DNA of 64,000 nucleotides from Streptomyces humidus (GTDB lineage Bacteria; Actinomycetota; Actinomycetes; Streptomycetales; Streptomycetaceae): positions 215,871 to 279,870 of the forward strand of contig NZ_BMTL01000009.1 in assembly GCF_014649655.1 (NCBI RefSeq), read 5' to 3'. Shown here piece after piece: positions 29,079-39,780 of the stretch (position 1 is the stretch's first letter; each line of letters starts with the position of its first letter). The notes beneath the pieces were generated by a model that was not told the DNA's origin, ran no database searches, and worked only from the letters and a program-made list of their open reading frames with translations. Position numbers and translations under genes: made by a program.

Positions 29079-29414
29079 GTGGCACAGAAGGTTCAGGTCC
29101 TTCTTGTCGACGACCTCGACGGCGGCGAGGCGGACGAGACCGTGACGTTCGCGTTGGACGGCAAGACGTACGAGATCGATCTCACGACCACCAATGCCGA
29201 CAAGCTGCGTGGACTTCTCGAGCCCTACGTGAAGGGCGGCCGTCGTACCGGCGGACGTGCTTCCGGCGGGCGGGGAAAGGCGCGCGCCGCTTCCGGCGGC
29301 AGCCAGGACACCGCTCAGATCCGCGCGTGGGCGAAGGAGAACGGTTTCGAGGTCAATGACCGCGGCCGCGTTCCGGCGACCATTCGCGAGGCCTACGAGA
29401 AGGCCAACGGCTGA
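29079..29414 (+). CDS. lsr2: nucleoid-associated protein Lsr2
   Basis: H-NS-like silencer that binds AT-rich DNA. The 111-aa protein has the N-terminal dimerisation domain (VQVLLVDDLDGGEADETVTFALDGKTYEIDL), a basic Gly-rich linker and the C-terminal DNA-binding domain with the AT-hook-like Arg95-Gly96-Arg97. The GTG at 29079 is preceded by AAAGGA at 7 nt. Its 3' end overlaps the convergent primase-like gene by 22 nt. Confidence 0.96.
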   Translation: MAQKVQVLLVDDLDGGEADETVTFALDGKTYEIDLTTTNADKLRGLLEPYVKGGRRTGGRASGGRGKARAASGGSQDTAQIRAWAKENGFEVNDRGRVPATIREAYEKANG

Positions 29415-30094
29415 GCGCACGCGCGCCGCAGCCGGACACGGTGACAGTGAGTCGCCAGCGTGTCCACCAGCCGTACGAGATCGGGGGCGCCCCCAACGCC
29501 TCCCGACGCCGACATCGTCGGCAGCGAGGCCTCGACCTCGCACCCTGCCACGGGGGGCCGCAGCCAGACGGCGGCCCCCTGCACCGGCCCGGGGCGGCGC
29601 GGTCCCGGAGCGCGGCCCGGGACGCGGCCCGGCAGGCGAGGCGGGGGCAGCGGCGCCTCGACGGCGCCGCCCGCGCCGATGGCCGTGAGATCCAGCGGCA
29701 ACGCGCCCCACTCCAGCCATCGCAGGATCCCGGGCACCTCCTCCGCGCCGCCCGCCGCCACCAGCAGCCGCATCCGGTCGCCCCGCACGGCCACCGGCGA
29801 GCCCGGTGCCAGGCGGCGCAGCGCCGCCGCGCCCGCCTTGGCCGGGACGTCCAGGACGTCGAAGCGCTCGCCCACGGAAAGCCGTACCGGCGACCCGGGC
29901 ACGGTCGCCCAGCCCAGTTCGTTCTCGTACCAGCCGCGGATCCGGTCGCCGGATCCGGCTGGACCGTCCGGGTCGGCCGGGTGAGCCGGACCCTCCGGGG
30001 CGAGCAGCCGTCGGGCGAGCGGCCGTCGGGGGAGGGGTACTGCGGTGATCGCGGCGGGCCCCGAGCGGGCGGCCGGAGGGACTGAGCCAACCAT
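29393..30094 (-). CDS. primase/polymerase-like (prim-pol N-terminal) hypothetical protein
   Basis: A 233-aa protein. The central segment (WYENELGWATVPGSPVRLSVGERFDVLDVPAKAGAAALRRL, then GDRMRLLVAAG) resembles the N-terminal half of bifunctional primase/polymerase proteins, as in many actinobacterial prim-pol-like orphans. The catalytic acidic pair of a real primase is not evident, so enzymatic activity is doubtful. ATG at 30094 without a clear ribosome site. Neighbours are lsr2 (convergent) and clpC (divergent). Confidence 0.7.
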   Translation of the reverse strand: MVGSVPPAARSGPAAITAVPLPRRPLARRLLAPEGPAHPADPDGPAGSGDRIRGWYENELGWATVPGSPVRLSVGERFDVLDVPAKAGAAALRRLAPGSPVAVRGDRMRLLVAAGGAEEVPGILRWLEWGALPLDLTAIGAGGAVEAPLPPPRLPGRVPGRAPGPRRPGPVQGAAVWLRPPVAGCEVEASLPTMSASGGVGGAPDLVRLVDTLATHCHRVRLRRACAQPLAFS

Positions 30095-30200
30095 GCCGAG
30101 TGCAACCGCCGAAAAGCCTCGCGAGTTACGCTGGGTGTTTCCGTGGCTGCGCAGTGTTCCGGCGCGGGAGGCGGATGCGGGTGACAGGGGAGGCAAGGTT

Positions 30201-30217
30201 GTTCGCCCGTAGCGGAG
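30201..30217 (+). promoter_or_regulatory. ClgR-like operator 1 upstream of clpC
   Basis: GTTCGCCCGTAGCGGAG contains CGCY-N3-RGCG, the core of the actinobacterial ClgR site. It lies about 150 nt upstream of the proposed clpC promoter -35. Confidence 0.5.
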
Positions 30218-30306
30218 GGAACGGGGGCGCACGGCATGGAGTGTCAGTCCCGGCGGGTAAGACATCCCTAGTGGGAGGGGGCGACACGCAGGACAGGCCG
30301 TCTCAC

Positions 30307-30323
30307 GTTCGCCATCGGCGTAC
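30307..30323 (+). promoter_or_regulatory. ClgR-like operator 2 upstream of clpC
   Basis: GTTCGCCATCGGCGTAC is a near-perfect palindrome (one mismatch) fitting GTTCGCY/RGCGWAC. It sits about 30 nt upstream of the proposed sigma-R -35, a good activator position. ClgR is known to activate clp genes in Streptomyces and Corynebacterium. Confidence 0.65.
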
Positions 30324-30351
30324 TGGCGACTGGGGTATCTGCCTGGCCTGC

Positions 30352-30378
30352 GGGAACATCGTCTCGCACCATCGGGTT
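30352..30378 (+). promoter_or_regulatory. sigma-R (SigR/SigH-type) promoter of clpC
   Basis: GGGAAC (30352-30357), exactly 18 nt, then GTT (30376-30378) matches the disulfide-stress sigma-R consensus GGGAAT-N18-GTT. Transcription would start near 30385, leaving a leader of about 140 nt before clpC. The 30095-30524 gap has no gene. Confidence 0.65.
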
Positions 30379-30524
30379 GGAGCAGATGTCGGCGTTCGGG
30401 GTCAGGAGGCCATCGACGGTGTCGGCAGTTGGAATGAGCGGTCCCCGCTTGCGGGACTAAGCTGCGGAAGGACAGGGAGGGGAAGTTCCCCCCACTGCCT
30501 GACCGCTCTGAGGAGCGATTAACG

Positions 30525-33053
<2,529 letters not shown>

Positions 33054-33074
33054 CCCTCCGGGAGTCGAGCCGAA

Positions 33075-33110
33075 GAGAGGGGCCGGTGCTTTCCAGCACC
33101 GGCCCCTCTC
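33075..33110 (+). terminator. hairpin terminator between clpC and convergent phosphatase gene
   Basis: Perfect 16-bp stem GAGAGGGGCCGGTGCT (33075-33090) with 33095-33110 around a TTCC loop. It has no T run but is symmetric, so it can serve both convergent genes. Confidence 0.85.
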
Positions 33111-33198
33111 ACATGCCCTGAAGGCGATGAGACGTCCGCCCTGCGGCTTGTCGGACGTCCGCCGTGCGGCTACGGGGCGTCCGCGGACGACCGACGGT

Positions 33199-33885
33199 TC
33201 ACGAGAGCTGACCGTCGTAGTCCGGCAGCTTGTACGTCGTCTCGGCGTGGCCGCCCGAGAGGTCGGTGGCGCTGTTGCCGATGTTCGCGATGATCGTGTA
33301 GCCCTTGGACTCGATGGCGACGCGCTGGGCGGTCTTGTAGACGGCGACGTCCTTGAAGAGGTCGAGGAAGCCGCGCACATAGAGGCCGGAGACCTTGTAG
33401 CCGACGTTCTTGAGGTTGTAGTCGGTCACCCCGGAGATGATGCCCGGACGGGCGGTGACGAAGAACAGGGAGACGCCGTGGTCCTGGGCGTACTTCGCGA
33501 CCTCCAGAACGGGCTTGTTGGCCGGCTGCGGGTAGCTGAAGCCGAAATCGCTCTCCAGCGTGGTGTTGTCGACGTCGAAGACGATCGCCTGCTTCTCGCC
33601 CGGCTTGGCGGCGGCGATGCGCTGCTTCAGGGCCGGCAGCGCCTGGTTCATCACGGCCTGGCAGTCCTGCTGCCAGGTGGTGTAGTCGACGTCTCCGGCG
33701 GCCGCCGCGGAGGCGGAGGCCACGGTGGAGGTGGCCACGGCAGTGGTGGATGCGGTGGCGGTGGATGCGGCGGCGGTGCCGGTGGCCGTCGCGGCCTGGG
33801 CGCCGGCCGGGACGGCCAGTGCCGTGACGGCTGCGGCCGCCACGGCGGTCAGGGCTGTGCGGCGCGTCCAGGTGCCTCTGGTCAT
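33199..33885 (-). CDS. secreted HAD-family (class IIIB) acid phosphatase
   Basis: A 228-aa protein with a Tat/Sec-type signal peptide (MTRGTWTRRTALTAVAAAAV, cleavage near AQAA) and a Ser/Thr/Ala-rich linker to about residue 64. The HAD domain follows, with nucleophile motif FDVDNTTL (Asp104/Asp106), FFVTARPG and a C-terminal NIGNSATDLSGG. Likely non-specific phosphatase acting outside the cell or in the wall. AGAGGA precedes the ATG. Confidence 0.9.
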   Translation of the reverse strand: MTRGTWTRRTALTAVAAAAVTALAVPAGAQAATATGTAAASTATASTTAVATSTVASASAAAAGDVDYTTWQQDCQAVMNQALPALKQRIAAAKPGEKQAIVFDVDNTTLESDFGFSYPQPANKPVLEVAKYAQDHGVSLFFVTARPGIISGVTDYNLKNVGYKVSGLYVRGFLDLFKDVAVYKTAQRVAIESKGYTIIANIGNSATDLSGGHAETTYKLPDYDGQLS

Positions 33886-34401
33886 GGGTGGGGGTCCTCT
33901 CGCGTCCTTGCGCTGCCTATGTCGTGGGCATGCCGATCGTTGGGGGTGGCCTGAGGGGAACCAGCGGGTTACTGGACGGTAGAGGTGAATGAGAGGCTGG
34001 TCACAGACCCGTGCACGCGACGTGACCGGGGTCACAAGTGCCCTGTGGGGCACGGGAGTAGCCGTCGTCACATTCCGAAGTCCCTTGAGGCGGGCGACCG
34101 GTGACATGCCGCACAGCCGCTTTGGCCCCTACTAGGCGCAATAGTCGCTGGACGAATGCGAGCAAAAGGGACACGCGCTCCCGGGCTCCGTGCCGTAGAG
34201 GCTTCCAGGGGTGGCCTGGTGTCGAAAGTGTCCGGAAAGGGTGATCTGTCAAGGAGTGATGAGATTTACGACGAAGTACTAGTTTCCGTCGTAGATCACA
34301 CGTTTGGGGGTCTGTGGACCTCGGGGTTACCAAGGGATGGCCACCTCGGCGGAGGTTCTCGCCAGGTGGTTTCCTCTGCCCCCGTCCCCATGAGGTCTTC
34401 G
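33886..34401 (+). promoter_or_regulatory. 516-bp intergenic region with structured leader of the M23 peptidase gene
   Basis: No gene is supported. The right half can fold. GTGATC (34241-34246) pairs with GATCAC (34294-34299) around an inner stem TACGACG (34267-34273)/CGTCGTA (34287-34293). GTGGCC (34211-34216) can pair with GGCCAC (34339-34344). CCACCT (34341-34346)/AGGTGG (34364-34369) competes with ACCTC (34343-34347)/GAGGT (34352-34356). This suggests a regulatory leader. I could not match it to the c-di-AMP (ydaO) riboswitch core. Confidence 0.45.
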
Positions 34402-34992
34402 ATGTTCCAGCGCGTCACGTCCCGTTCTTCCCGTACGTCCCTGCTCCGCACCCGCGTGGCCGTCGGGGCCGCCGCAGTGGGCGCCTCGGTCGTGCTGGGG
34501 ACCGGAGTGGCGTCCGCCGCCGCCCCCGCCGCCGCGCCCGCCGCCCCCGCCGCCAAGACCGCCGTGTCCGCCGCTTCCTGGATAGACCCGGTGAAGAAGT
34601 ACACGCTGTCCGCCGGGTTCGCCCAGGCCGGCAAGATGTGGCAGTCCAAGCACAGCGGTCAGGACTTCGCCGTGCCGAGCGGCACCAAGGTCATGGCCGC
34701 GCACGGCGGCACCGTGGTGAAGGCCGGCGGCAACGGCGCCGGCGACGGTCCGGCCTACGGCAACGCCATCGTGATCAAGCACGCCAACGGCGTGTACTCG
34801 CAGTACGCCCACCTCTCGCACATCGAGGTGAAGGTCGGCCAGGTCGTGAAGACCGGCCAGAAGATCGCGCTGTCCGGCAACACGGGCAACTCCAGCGGTC
34901 CGCACCTGCACTTCGAGATCCGCACGACCCCCGACTACGGTTCGGCGATCAACCCGGTCACCTTCCTGCACGCCAAGGGCGTGAAGGTCTGA
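34402..34992 (+). CDS. secreted M23 (LytM-type) peptidoglycan endopeptidase
   Basis: A 196-aa cell-wall hydrolase. It has a basic N-terminus and signal peptide ending near ASAA (residue 40), an Ala/Pro-rich spacer, then the LytM domain. Zinc ligands are His84 and Asp88 in HSGQDF and His170 in HLHFEIR, with His137 and His168 as the other active-site histidines. The ATG at 34402 has GAGG 7 nt upstream; an upstream ATG at 34390 lacks a ribosome site. No LysM or SH3 targeting domain is present. A long leader precedes it. Confidence 0.93.
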   Translation: MFQRVTSRSSRTSLLRTRVAVGAAAVGASVVLGTGVASAAAPAAAPAAPAAKTAVSAASWIDPVKKYTLSAGFAQAGKMWQSKHSGQDFAVPSGTKVMAAHGGTVVKAGGNGAGDGPAYGNAIVIKHANGVYSQYAHLSHIEVKVGQVVKTGQKIALSGNTGNSSGPHLHFEIRTTPDYGSAINPVTFLHAKGVKV

Positions 34993-35055
34993 CCCCTGCG
35001 TGACCGGGCGACGTGACGCCGGTGCGCGCTCAGCCGCCGCGACGCGGCCGCGCGC

Positions 35056-35643
35056 TCAGCCGCCGTGATGCGCCTGCGTCACCAGATCGACGGCGACCTC
35101 CAGGACTGCTGCCCGCTTGTCCTCGGGGTCGCCGTCGAGGTCGTTCAGGAAGAACATCCCGGCGTGCAGCGTGAAGATGGCGCTCACGCAGCGGACCTGG
35201 TCGATGAGCGGGGCCTCGGGATCCATGATGATGTCGCGCAGGCCCCGCATGCGGTCCTTGAACGAGTCGCCGATCTGGAGTTCCCGCACCGTCGCCTGGT
35301 TCTCCTGCATGAAGCGGAAGAGCGGGGCCGCCTCGGAGAGGGCCTTGCTGTAGCGCCGTACGAGTTCGTGCTTCGTCTCCAGGGTGTGCGGTTGCTCCCT
35401 GCCCCACTCGATCAGGTCTTCGATCGGCTTCGTCAGATCCGTGAAGATGCCGACGATGATCTCTTCCTTGGTCTTGAAGTGGTAATACAGGGCAGCCTTC
35501 GTGACCTCCAGGCGTTCCGCGATCTCGCGGAGGGAGGTCTTCTCGTATCCCTGCTCGGCGAAGAGTTCGAGGGCCACGTCCTGGATGCGCTGGCGGGTGT
35601 TGCCGCGGCGCTGCTGCTTGGTGCCGTCCATGGTGCGGTCCAT
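35056..35643 (-). CDS. TetR-family repressor of the divergent efflux gene
   Basis: A 195-aa regulator with an N-terminal helix-turn-helix (RIQDVALELFAEQGYEKTSLREIAERLEVTKAALYYHFKTKEEII) and a ligand-binding C-terminal helical domain. AGGAG lies 8 nt before the ATG at 35643. It is divergent from an MFS exporter, and three copies of a ~22-bp operator lie between them, so it probably represses both its own gene and the exporter until a toxic ligand binds. Confidence 0.93.
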   Translation of the reverse strand: MDRTMDGTKQQRRGNTRQRIQDVALELFAEQGYEKTSLREIAERLEVTKAALYYHFKTKEEIIVGIFTDLTKPIEDLIEWGREQPHTLETKHELVRRYSKALSEAAPLFRFMQENQATVRELQIGDSFKDRMRGLRDIIMDPEAPLIDQVRCVSAIFTLHAGMFFLNDLDGDPEDKRAAVLEVAVDLVTQAHHGG

Positions 35644-35670
35644 CCTCGTACTCCTAGGGCTCCCGCGAAA

Positions 35671-35775
35671 ACTTACTTGCCGTCCGGCTAGTTCGACACC
35701 AGTAACTTACTTGACGACCGGCTAGTGACGGGTCTAACTTCCTAGTGTACTGAACTAGCCGGGCGGCAAGTAAGT
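35671..35775. promoter_or_regulatory. three TetR operator copies and exporter promoter
   Basis: Copies lie at 35671-35693 and 35705-35726 (direct) and 35754-35775 (inverted). All share ACTTACTTG, a CCGG core and CTAGT. Each holds an imperfect palindrome ACTWGCCG-N2-CGGCTAGT. TTGACG (35711-35716) with TCTAAC (35733-35738) or TAACTT (35735-35740) forms a promoter overlapping copy 2. Copy 3 lies just past the expected start site. Confidence 0.85.
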
Positions 35776-35809
35776 GGCCGGTCGGGGTGGGACCCAGGGG
35801 AGTGGAACG

Positions 35810-37393
35810 ATGGCGGACACGAAGACACCGGAGACCGAGCCGGAGAAACAGCCCAGGAGCGTGCGGGTGGTCCTGCTCGCCCTCATGATCACGATGATGC
35901 TCGCGATGCTCGACAACATGATCGTGGGCACGGCCATGCCGACGATCGTCGGCGACCTCGGCGGCCTGGAACACCTCTCGTGGGTGGTGACCGGCTACAC
36001 CCTGGCGACCGCCGCCTCCACCCCGATCTGGGGCAAGATCGGCGACATGTACGGGCGCAAGGGCGCCTTCATGACGTCGATCGTGATCTTCCTGATCGGC
36101 TCCGCACTGAGCGGCATGGCCCAGAACATGGGCGAACTCATCGGGTTCCGCGCGATCCAGGGCCTCGGCGCGGGCGGTCTGATGGTCGGCGTCATGGCCA
36201 TCATCGGCGACCTGATCCCCCCGCGGGAGCGCGGCAAGTACCAGGGCATGATGGCCGGCGTCATGGCGCTCGCGATGATCGGCGGTCCGCTGGTCGGCGG
36301 CACCATCACCGACAACTGGGGCTGGCGCTGGTCCTTCTACATCAACCTGCCGCTCGGGGTGGTGGCCCTCACCGCGATCAGCGTCGTCCTGCACCTGCCC
36401 AAGAAGCGGTCGCAGTCGCGCATCGACTACCTCGGCGCCGGCCTGCTGACGCTGGGCATCACCTCCATCGTCCTCGTCACCACCTGGGGCGGCTCGGAGT
36501 ACGCCTGGACCTCCGCGCGGATCATGGAACTCATCGCCATCGGCGTCGCCTCGCTCATCGGATTCGTCTTCTGGCAGACGAGGGCCGTGGAGCCGATCGT
36601 GCCGCTGCACATCTTCCGCAGCCGCAACTTCACCCTCATGTCGCTCATCGGCTTCATCACCGGATTCGTGATGTTCGGCGCCACCCTCTTCCTGCCGCTC
36701 TACCAGCAGTCGGTCCAGGGCGCGTCCGCGACCAACTCCGGTCTGCTGCTCCTGCCCATGCTCGGCGCGATGCTGGTCACCTCGATGGTGGCCGGGCGGG
36801 TGACCACGAACAGCGGCAAGTACAAGGTCTTCCCGGTCCTCGGCAGCTTCCTGATGGTGATCGGGCTGTACCTGCTGTCGACGATGGACACCGGGACCAG
36901 CCGTCTCACCTCCGGCGTCTTCATGGCCGTGGTCGGTCTCGGCATGGGCTGCCTGATGCAGATCACGATGCTGGTGGCGCAGAACAGCGTCGAGATGAAG
37001 GACATGGGCGTCGCATCCTCGTCCACCACCCTCTTCCGCACCCTCGGCTCCTCCTTCGGCGTCGCGATCATGGGCGCGCTGTTCAACAACCGGGTCCAGG
37101 ACGTGATGTCCGAGCGCGCCGGGGCACTGGGCTCGAAGATCACCCAGCAATCCGCCCAGCTGGACGCCGCCAGCCTGGCCAAGCTGCCCGCGGCCGCCCG
37201 TGAGGCCTACCAGCACGCCGTGTCGGCAGGCATCCACACGGCGTTCCTGCTGGGCGCGGCGGTGGCGATCGCCGCGCTGGTGGCGGCGGTGTTCGTGAAG
37301 GAGGTTCCGCTGAAGGGAGCGGGGCCGCAGAAGGCGGACGAGGCCACCGACGGTGCGACCCTCGCGCCGCCGCCCATGGTCGAGGCAGTCTGA
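35810..37393 (+). CDS. MFS multidrug exporter (DHA2/EmrB-QacA, 14 TM)
   Basis: A 527-aa drug:proton antiporter. MFS signatures are LDNMIVGTAMPTI in helix 1, GKIGDMYGRKGAF in loop 2-3, and the antiporter motif in helix 5 (GVMALAMIGGPLVGGTITDNWGWRWSFYINLPLG). Hydrophobicity fits 14 helices with cytoplasmic, acidic termini. GGGGAG precedes the ATG. Controlled by the divergent TetR protein. Substrate unknown; the family exports lipophilic antibiotics. Confidence 0.94.
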   Translation: MADTKTPETEPEKQPRSVRVVLLALMITMMLAMLDNMIVGTAMPTIVGDLGGLEHLSWVVTGYTLATAASTPIWGKIGDMYGRKGAFMTSIVIFLIGSALSGMAQNMGELIGFRAIQGLGAGGLMVGVMAIIGDLIPPRERGKYQGMMAGVMALAMIGGPLVGGTITDNWGWRWSFYINLPLGVVALTAISVVLHLPKKRSQSRIDYLGAGLLTLGITSIVLVTTWGGSEYAWTSARIMELIAIGVASLIGFVFWQTRAVEPIVPLHIFRSRNFTLMSLIGFITGFVMFGATLFLPLYQQSVQGASATNSGLLLLPMLGAMLVTSMVAGRVTTNSGKYKVFPVLGSFLMVIGLYLLSTMDTGTSRLTSGVFMAVVGLGMGCLMQITMLVAQNSVEMKDMGVASSSTTLFRTLGSSFGVAIMGALFNNRVQDVMSERAGALGSKITQQSAQLDAASLAKLPAAAREAYQHAVSAGIHTAFLLGAAVAIAALVAAVFVKEVPLKGAGPQKADEATDGATLAPPPMVEAV

Positions 37394-37600
37394 CGCAGTC
37401 CGACCTTGCGCTGCTCGCGCTGAACGAAGGCCTCCGGCGGTGTCCGCCCCGGGGGCCTTCCTCATGCCGCGTCGCCGATGCCGCGTCGCCGATGGTGACA
37501 GCCACGGCATCGGAGCCGGAGCCGGCGGCCGTGATGCGACGGCGTGCACCGGCAATGGCGACGGAGCGCCGGAGGACGGCCGGCGTTGCCGCGCCGGGCG

Positions 37601-38950
37601 TCACGGCATCGTCGGGTAGCTTCCGGTGCTGGTCGGTGCGTGCTCGGGCAGCCACAGGACCGCCACGGCGCCCTCGGACGGTATGTGCTCGGGGGTGCCC
37701 GCGGGCCGCACGTTGCGGAAGGTCAGCCGCGCGCCGAGAACGCGGGCCTGGCCCGCCGCGATGGTGAGCCCGAGCCCGTGTCCGTGCCCCGCCCGGTCGG
37801 TGCTGCCGGTGCGGAAGCGGCTCGGCCCCTCGGCGAGCAGATCCTCGGGGAACCCGGGGCCGTGGTCGCGGACCCGGATGACCCGGCCTTCCACGGTGAC
37901 CTGGATGGGCGGCTTGCCATGCCGGGCCGCATTGGCCAGCAGGTTGAACAGCACCCGCTCCAGGCGGCGCGGATCGGTCGTGACCATCGACTCGTGCACC
38001 ACCCGCACCTCGACGTCCGGGTCCTTGGCCGCCACCCGGCGGGACACGAACTCGCCGAGCACGATGTCCTGAAGCTCGGCACGCTCCGAGGCGCCGTCGA
38101 GGCGGGCCACCTCCAGGACGTCCTCGACGAGGGTGCGCATGGCCTTGGCCCGGTCCAGCACCAGCTCGGTCGGCCGGCCGGGCGGCAGCAGCTCGGCCGC
38201 CGTCAGCAGGCCCGTCACCGGGGTACGCAGTTCGTGCGCGATGTCCGCGGTGACCCGGCGCTCGGCCTCCAGGCGTTCCTGCAGGGTGTCCGCCATGGCG
38301 TCCACCGCGCTCGCCAGGTCGTCGGTCTCGTCCCGCACGACCCCGCCTATCGCGTCCCGGACGCGGACGTTCGTCTCGCCCTTGGCGACCTGGTTCGCCG
38401 CGGCAGCCGCCTTCCGCAGCCGGCGCGACATCTGGCCGCCGATCAGCACACCCAGCGCGCTGCCGCCGAGGACGACCGCGATGGAACCGATCACCAGGGC
38501 CTGGTCGAGGTCCTTGAGGATGTCCGTGCTGCGGTCGGTGAACCCTGTGTGCAGGGACAGCACATGCCCGTCCTTGACCGGCACGGCCGCCCAGATGTCC
38601 GGCACGCCGCCCCTGCGGTCGGAGACGAACGTGGCCCGGCGGCCTTCCCGGACCTTCTTGCGCAGCGCGGCCGGCAGACTGGAGTCGTCGATCTTGATGT
38701 TGGGGAAGTAGAAGTTGGGCCGCCCCGACTGCTCGTAGTTGCGCTGGGCGATCTGCACGCGCTCGTCGGCGAGATCGCGCGCGTTGTCCAGCATGGACAC
38801 GCGCGCGGCGTTGTGCACGACGAGGCTGAGCGCTATCGCCACCAGGGCGCCGACCAGCGCGATCGCCGCACTCAGCTTCCATCGCAGGCCTGTGCGGAGG
38901 GCCATGCCCTCCGCACGAGCCGGACCCAGGTGCCGGATCATCCCCCGCAT
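37601..38950 (-). CDS. cseC: cell-envelope stress sensor histidine kinase CseC
   Basis: Sensor of the sigma-E envelope-stress system. The 449-aa protein has TM1 at about 24-45, an extracytoplasmic domain to ~150, TM2 at 151-171, a HAMP linker, the phospho-acceptor His239 in ADIAHELRTPVTG and an ATPase domain (NLLANAARHG, DHGPGFP, GHGLGL). Located directly downstream of cseB with sigE and cseA upstream, the order known from S. coelicolor. There it senses wall damage, including by vancomycin. Start ATG 38950 with GGAG 8 nt upstream. Confidence 0.94.
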   Translation of the reverse strand: MRGMIRHLGPARAEGMALRTGLRWKLSAAIALVGALVAIALSLVVHNAARVSMLDNARDLADERVQIAQRNYEQSGRPNFYFPNIKIDDSSLPAALRKKVREGRRATFVSDRRGGVPDIWAAVPVKDGHVLSLHTGFTDRSTDILKDLDQALVIGSIAVVLGGSALGVLIGGQMSRRLRKAAAAANQVAKGETNVRVRDAIGGVVRDETDDLASAVDAMADTLQERLEAERRVTADIAHELRTPVTGLLTAAELLPPGRPTELVLDRAKAMRTLVEDVLEVARLDGASERAELQDIVLGEFVSRRVAAKDPDVEVRVVHESMVTTDPRRLERVLFNLLANAARHGKPPIQVTVEGRVIRVRDHGPGFPEDLLAEGPSRFRTGSTDRAGHGHGLGLTIAAGQARVLGARLTFRNVRPAGTPEHIPSEGAVAVLWLPEHAPTSTGSYPTMP

Positions 38951-38969
38951 ACTTCCGTCTCCGCCCCGC

Positions 38970-39671
38970 TCAGGCCTTCAACTTGTAGCCGAAGCCGCGG
39001 ACCGTCTCGATGCGGTCCTGGCCGATCTTGGCGCGCAGCCGCTGCACATGGACGTCGACGACCCGGGTGTCGCCGCCCCAGCCGTAGTCCCACACCCGCT
39101 CCAGCAGTTTGTCGCGCGAGAGGACGGTGCCGGGAGCGGAGGAGAACTCCAGCAGCAGGCGCATCTCGGTCGGGGTCAGTGCCACCGGCTGCCCGGCCCG
39201 GCGCACCTCCATGCCCTCCGTGTCGACCTCCAGGTCGCCGAAGGCCAGCACACCGCCGGCCTGGGAGGCGTCGGGCTCGATGCGGTCCCCGCCGCCCGCG
39301 TGGCCGAACCGGCGCAGCACGGCACGGATCCGGGCGACCAGGACCGCGCCGTCGAACGGCTTGGTCACATAGTCGTCGGCACCGGCCTCCAGCCCCAGGA
39401 CGACGTCGATGGAGTCGGCGCGCGCAGACAGCATGATCACCGGCACGGTGGACTCGTCCCGGATGCGCCGGCACAGACTCACGCCGTCCAGGCCCGGAAC
39501 CATGACGTCCAGCAGCGCGATGTCGGGACGGTCGGCGCGGAACGCCGCCAGGCCGGACAGGCCGTCGGGCATCGCGGTGACCGCGAAGCCGTCCCGCTCC
39601 AGGGCGAGCTGGGTGGCCTCGCGGATGACGTCGTCGTCCTCGACGAACAGAACGTGTGTCTGGTCTGCCAT
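38970..39671 (-). CDS. cseB: response regulator CseB
   Basis: OmpR/PhoB-type regulator of 233 aa. The receiver has acidic residues EDDD at 11-14, phospho-acceptor Asp55 (ALLDVMVPG) and Lys in VTKPFDGA. The C-terminal winged helix shows ALTPTEMRLLLEFSSAPGTVLSRDKLLERVWDY. In S. coelicolor it activates sigE. It lies 19 nt upstream of cseC, and a 283-nt gap separates it from cseA. Confidence 0.95.
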   Translation of the reverse strand: MADQTHVLFVEDDDVIREATQLALERDGFAVTAMPDGLSGLAAFRADRPDIALLDVMVPGLDGVSLCRRIRDESTVPVIMLSARADSIDVVLGLEAGADDYVTKPFDGAVLVARIRAVLRRFGHAGGGDRIEPDASQAGGVLAFGDLEVDTEGMEVRRAGQPVALTPTEMRLLLEFSSAPGTVLSRDKLLERVWDYGWGGDTRVVDVHVQRLRAKIGQDRIETVRGFGYKLKA

Positions 39672-39721
39672 CCCGGTGCTCTCAGTTCTCGTCGCGTGCT
39701 CGCGTGCGTGTCGGCGGGTGC

Positions 39722-39780
39722 GCCTGACAATCGTCAGGCTGTCTGTCGGTCGTCGGTCTGTCGGTCGTCAGTCTGTCGGG
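39722..39780 (-). repeat. hairpin and 15-bp tandem repeats in the cseA-cseB gap
   Basis: A 7-bp stem, GCCTGAC (39722-39728) with GTCAGGC (39733-39739), lies about 50 nt upstream of cseB. It is followed by GTCTGTCGGTCGTCG units at 39741-39755, 39756-39770 and a partial third. The gap 39672-39954 has no gene. Confidence 0.7.

Noticed and set aside
29441..30085. Plus-strand reading frames across the primase-like gene
   Set aside because: Arg/Pro-rich shadow translations without a start context; codon-position GC supports the minus-strand gene.
34150..34401. c-di-AMP (ydaO) riboswitch upstream of the M23 peptidase gene
   Set aside because: The conserved ydaO core segments (such as GGGGUGAA and the downstream GACAGCU/CCUCGUAGGC) are not present, so only a generic structured leader is reported.
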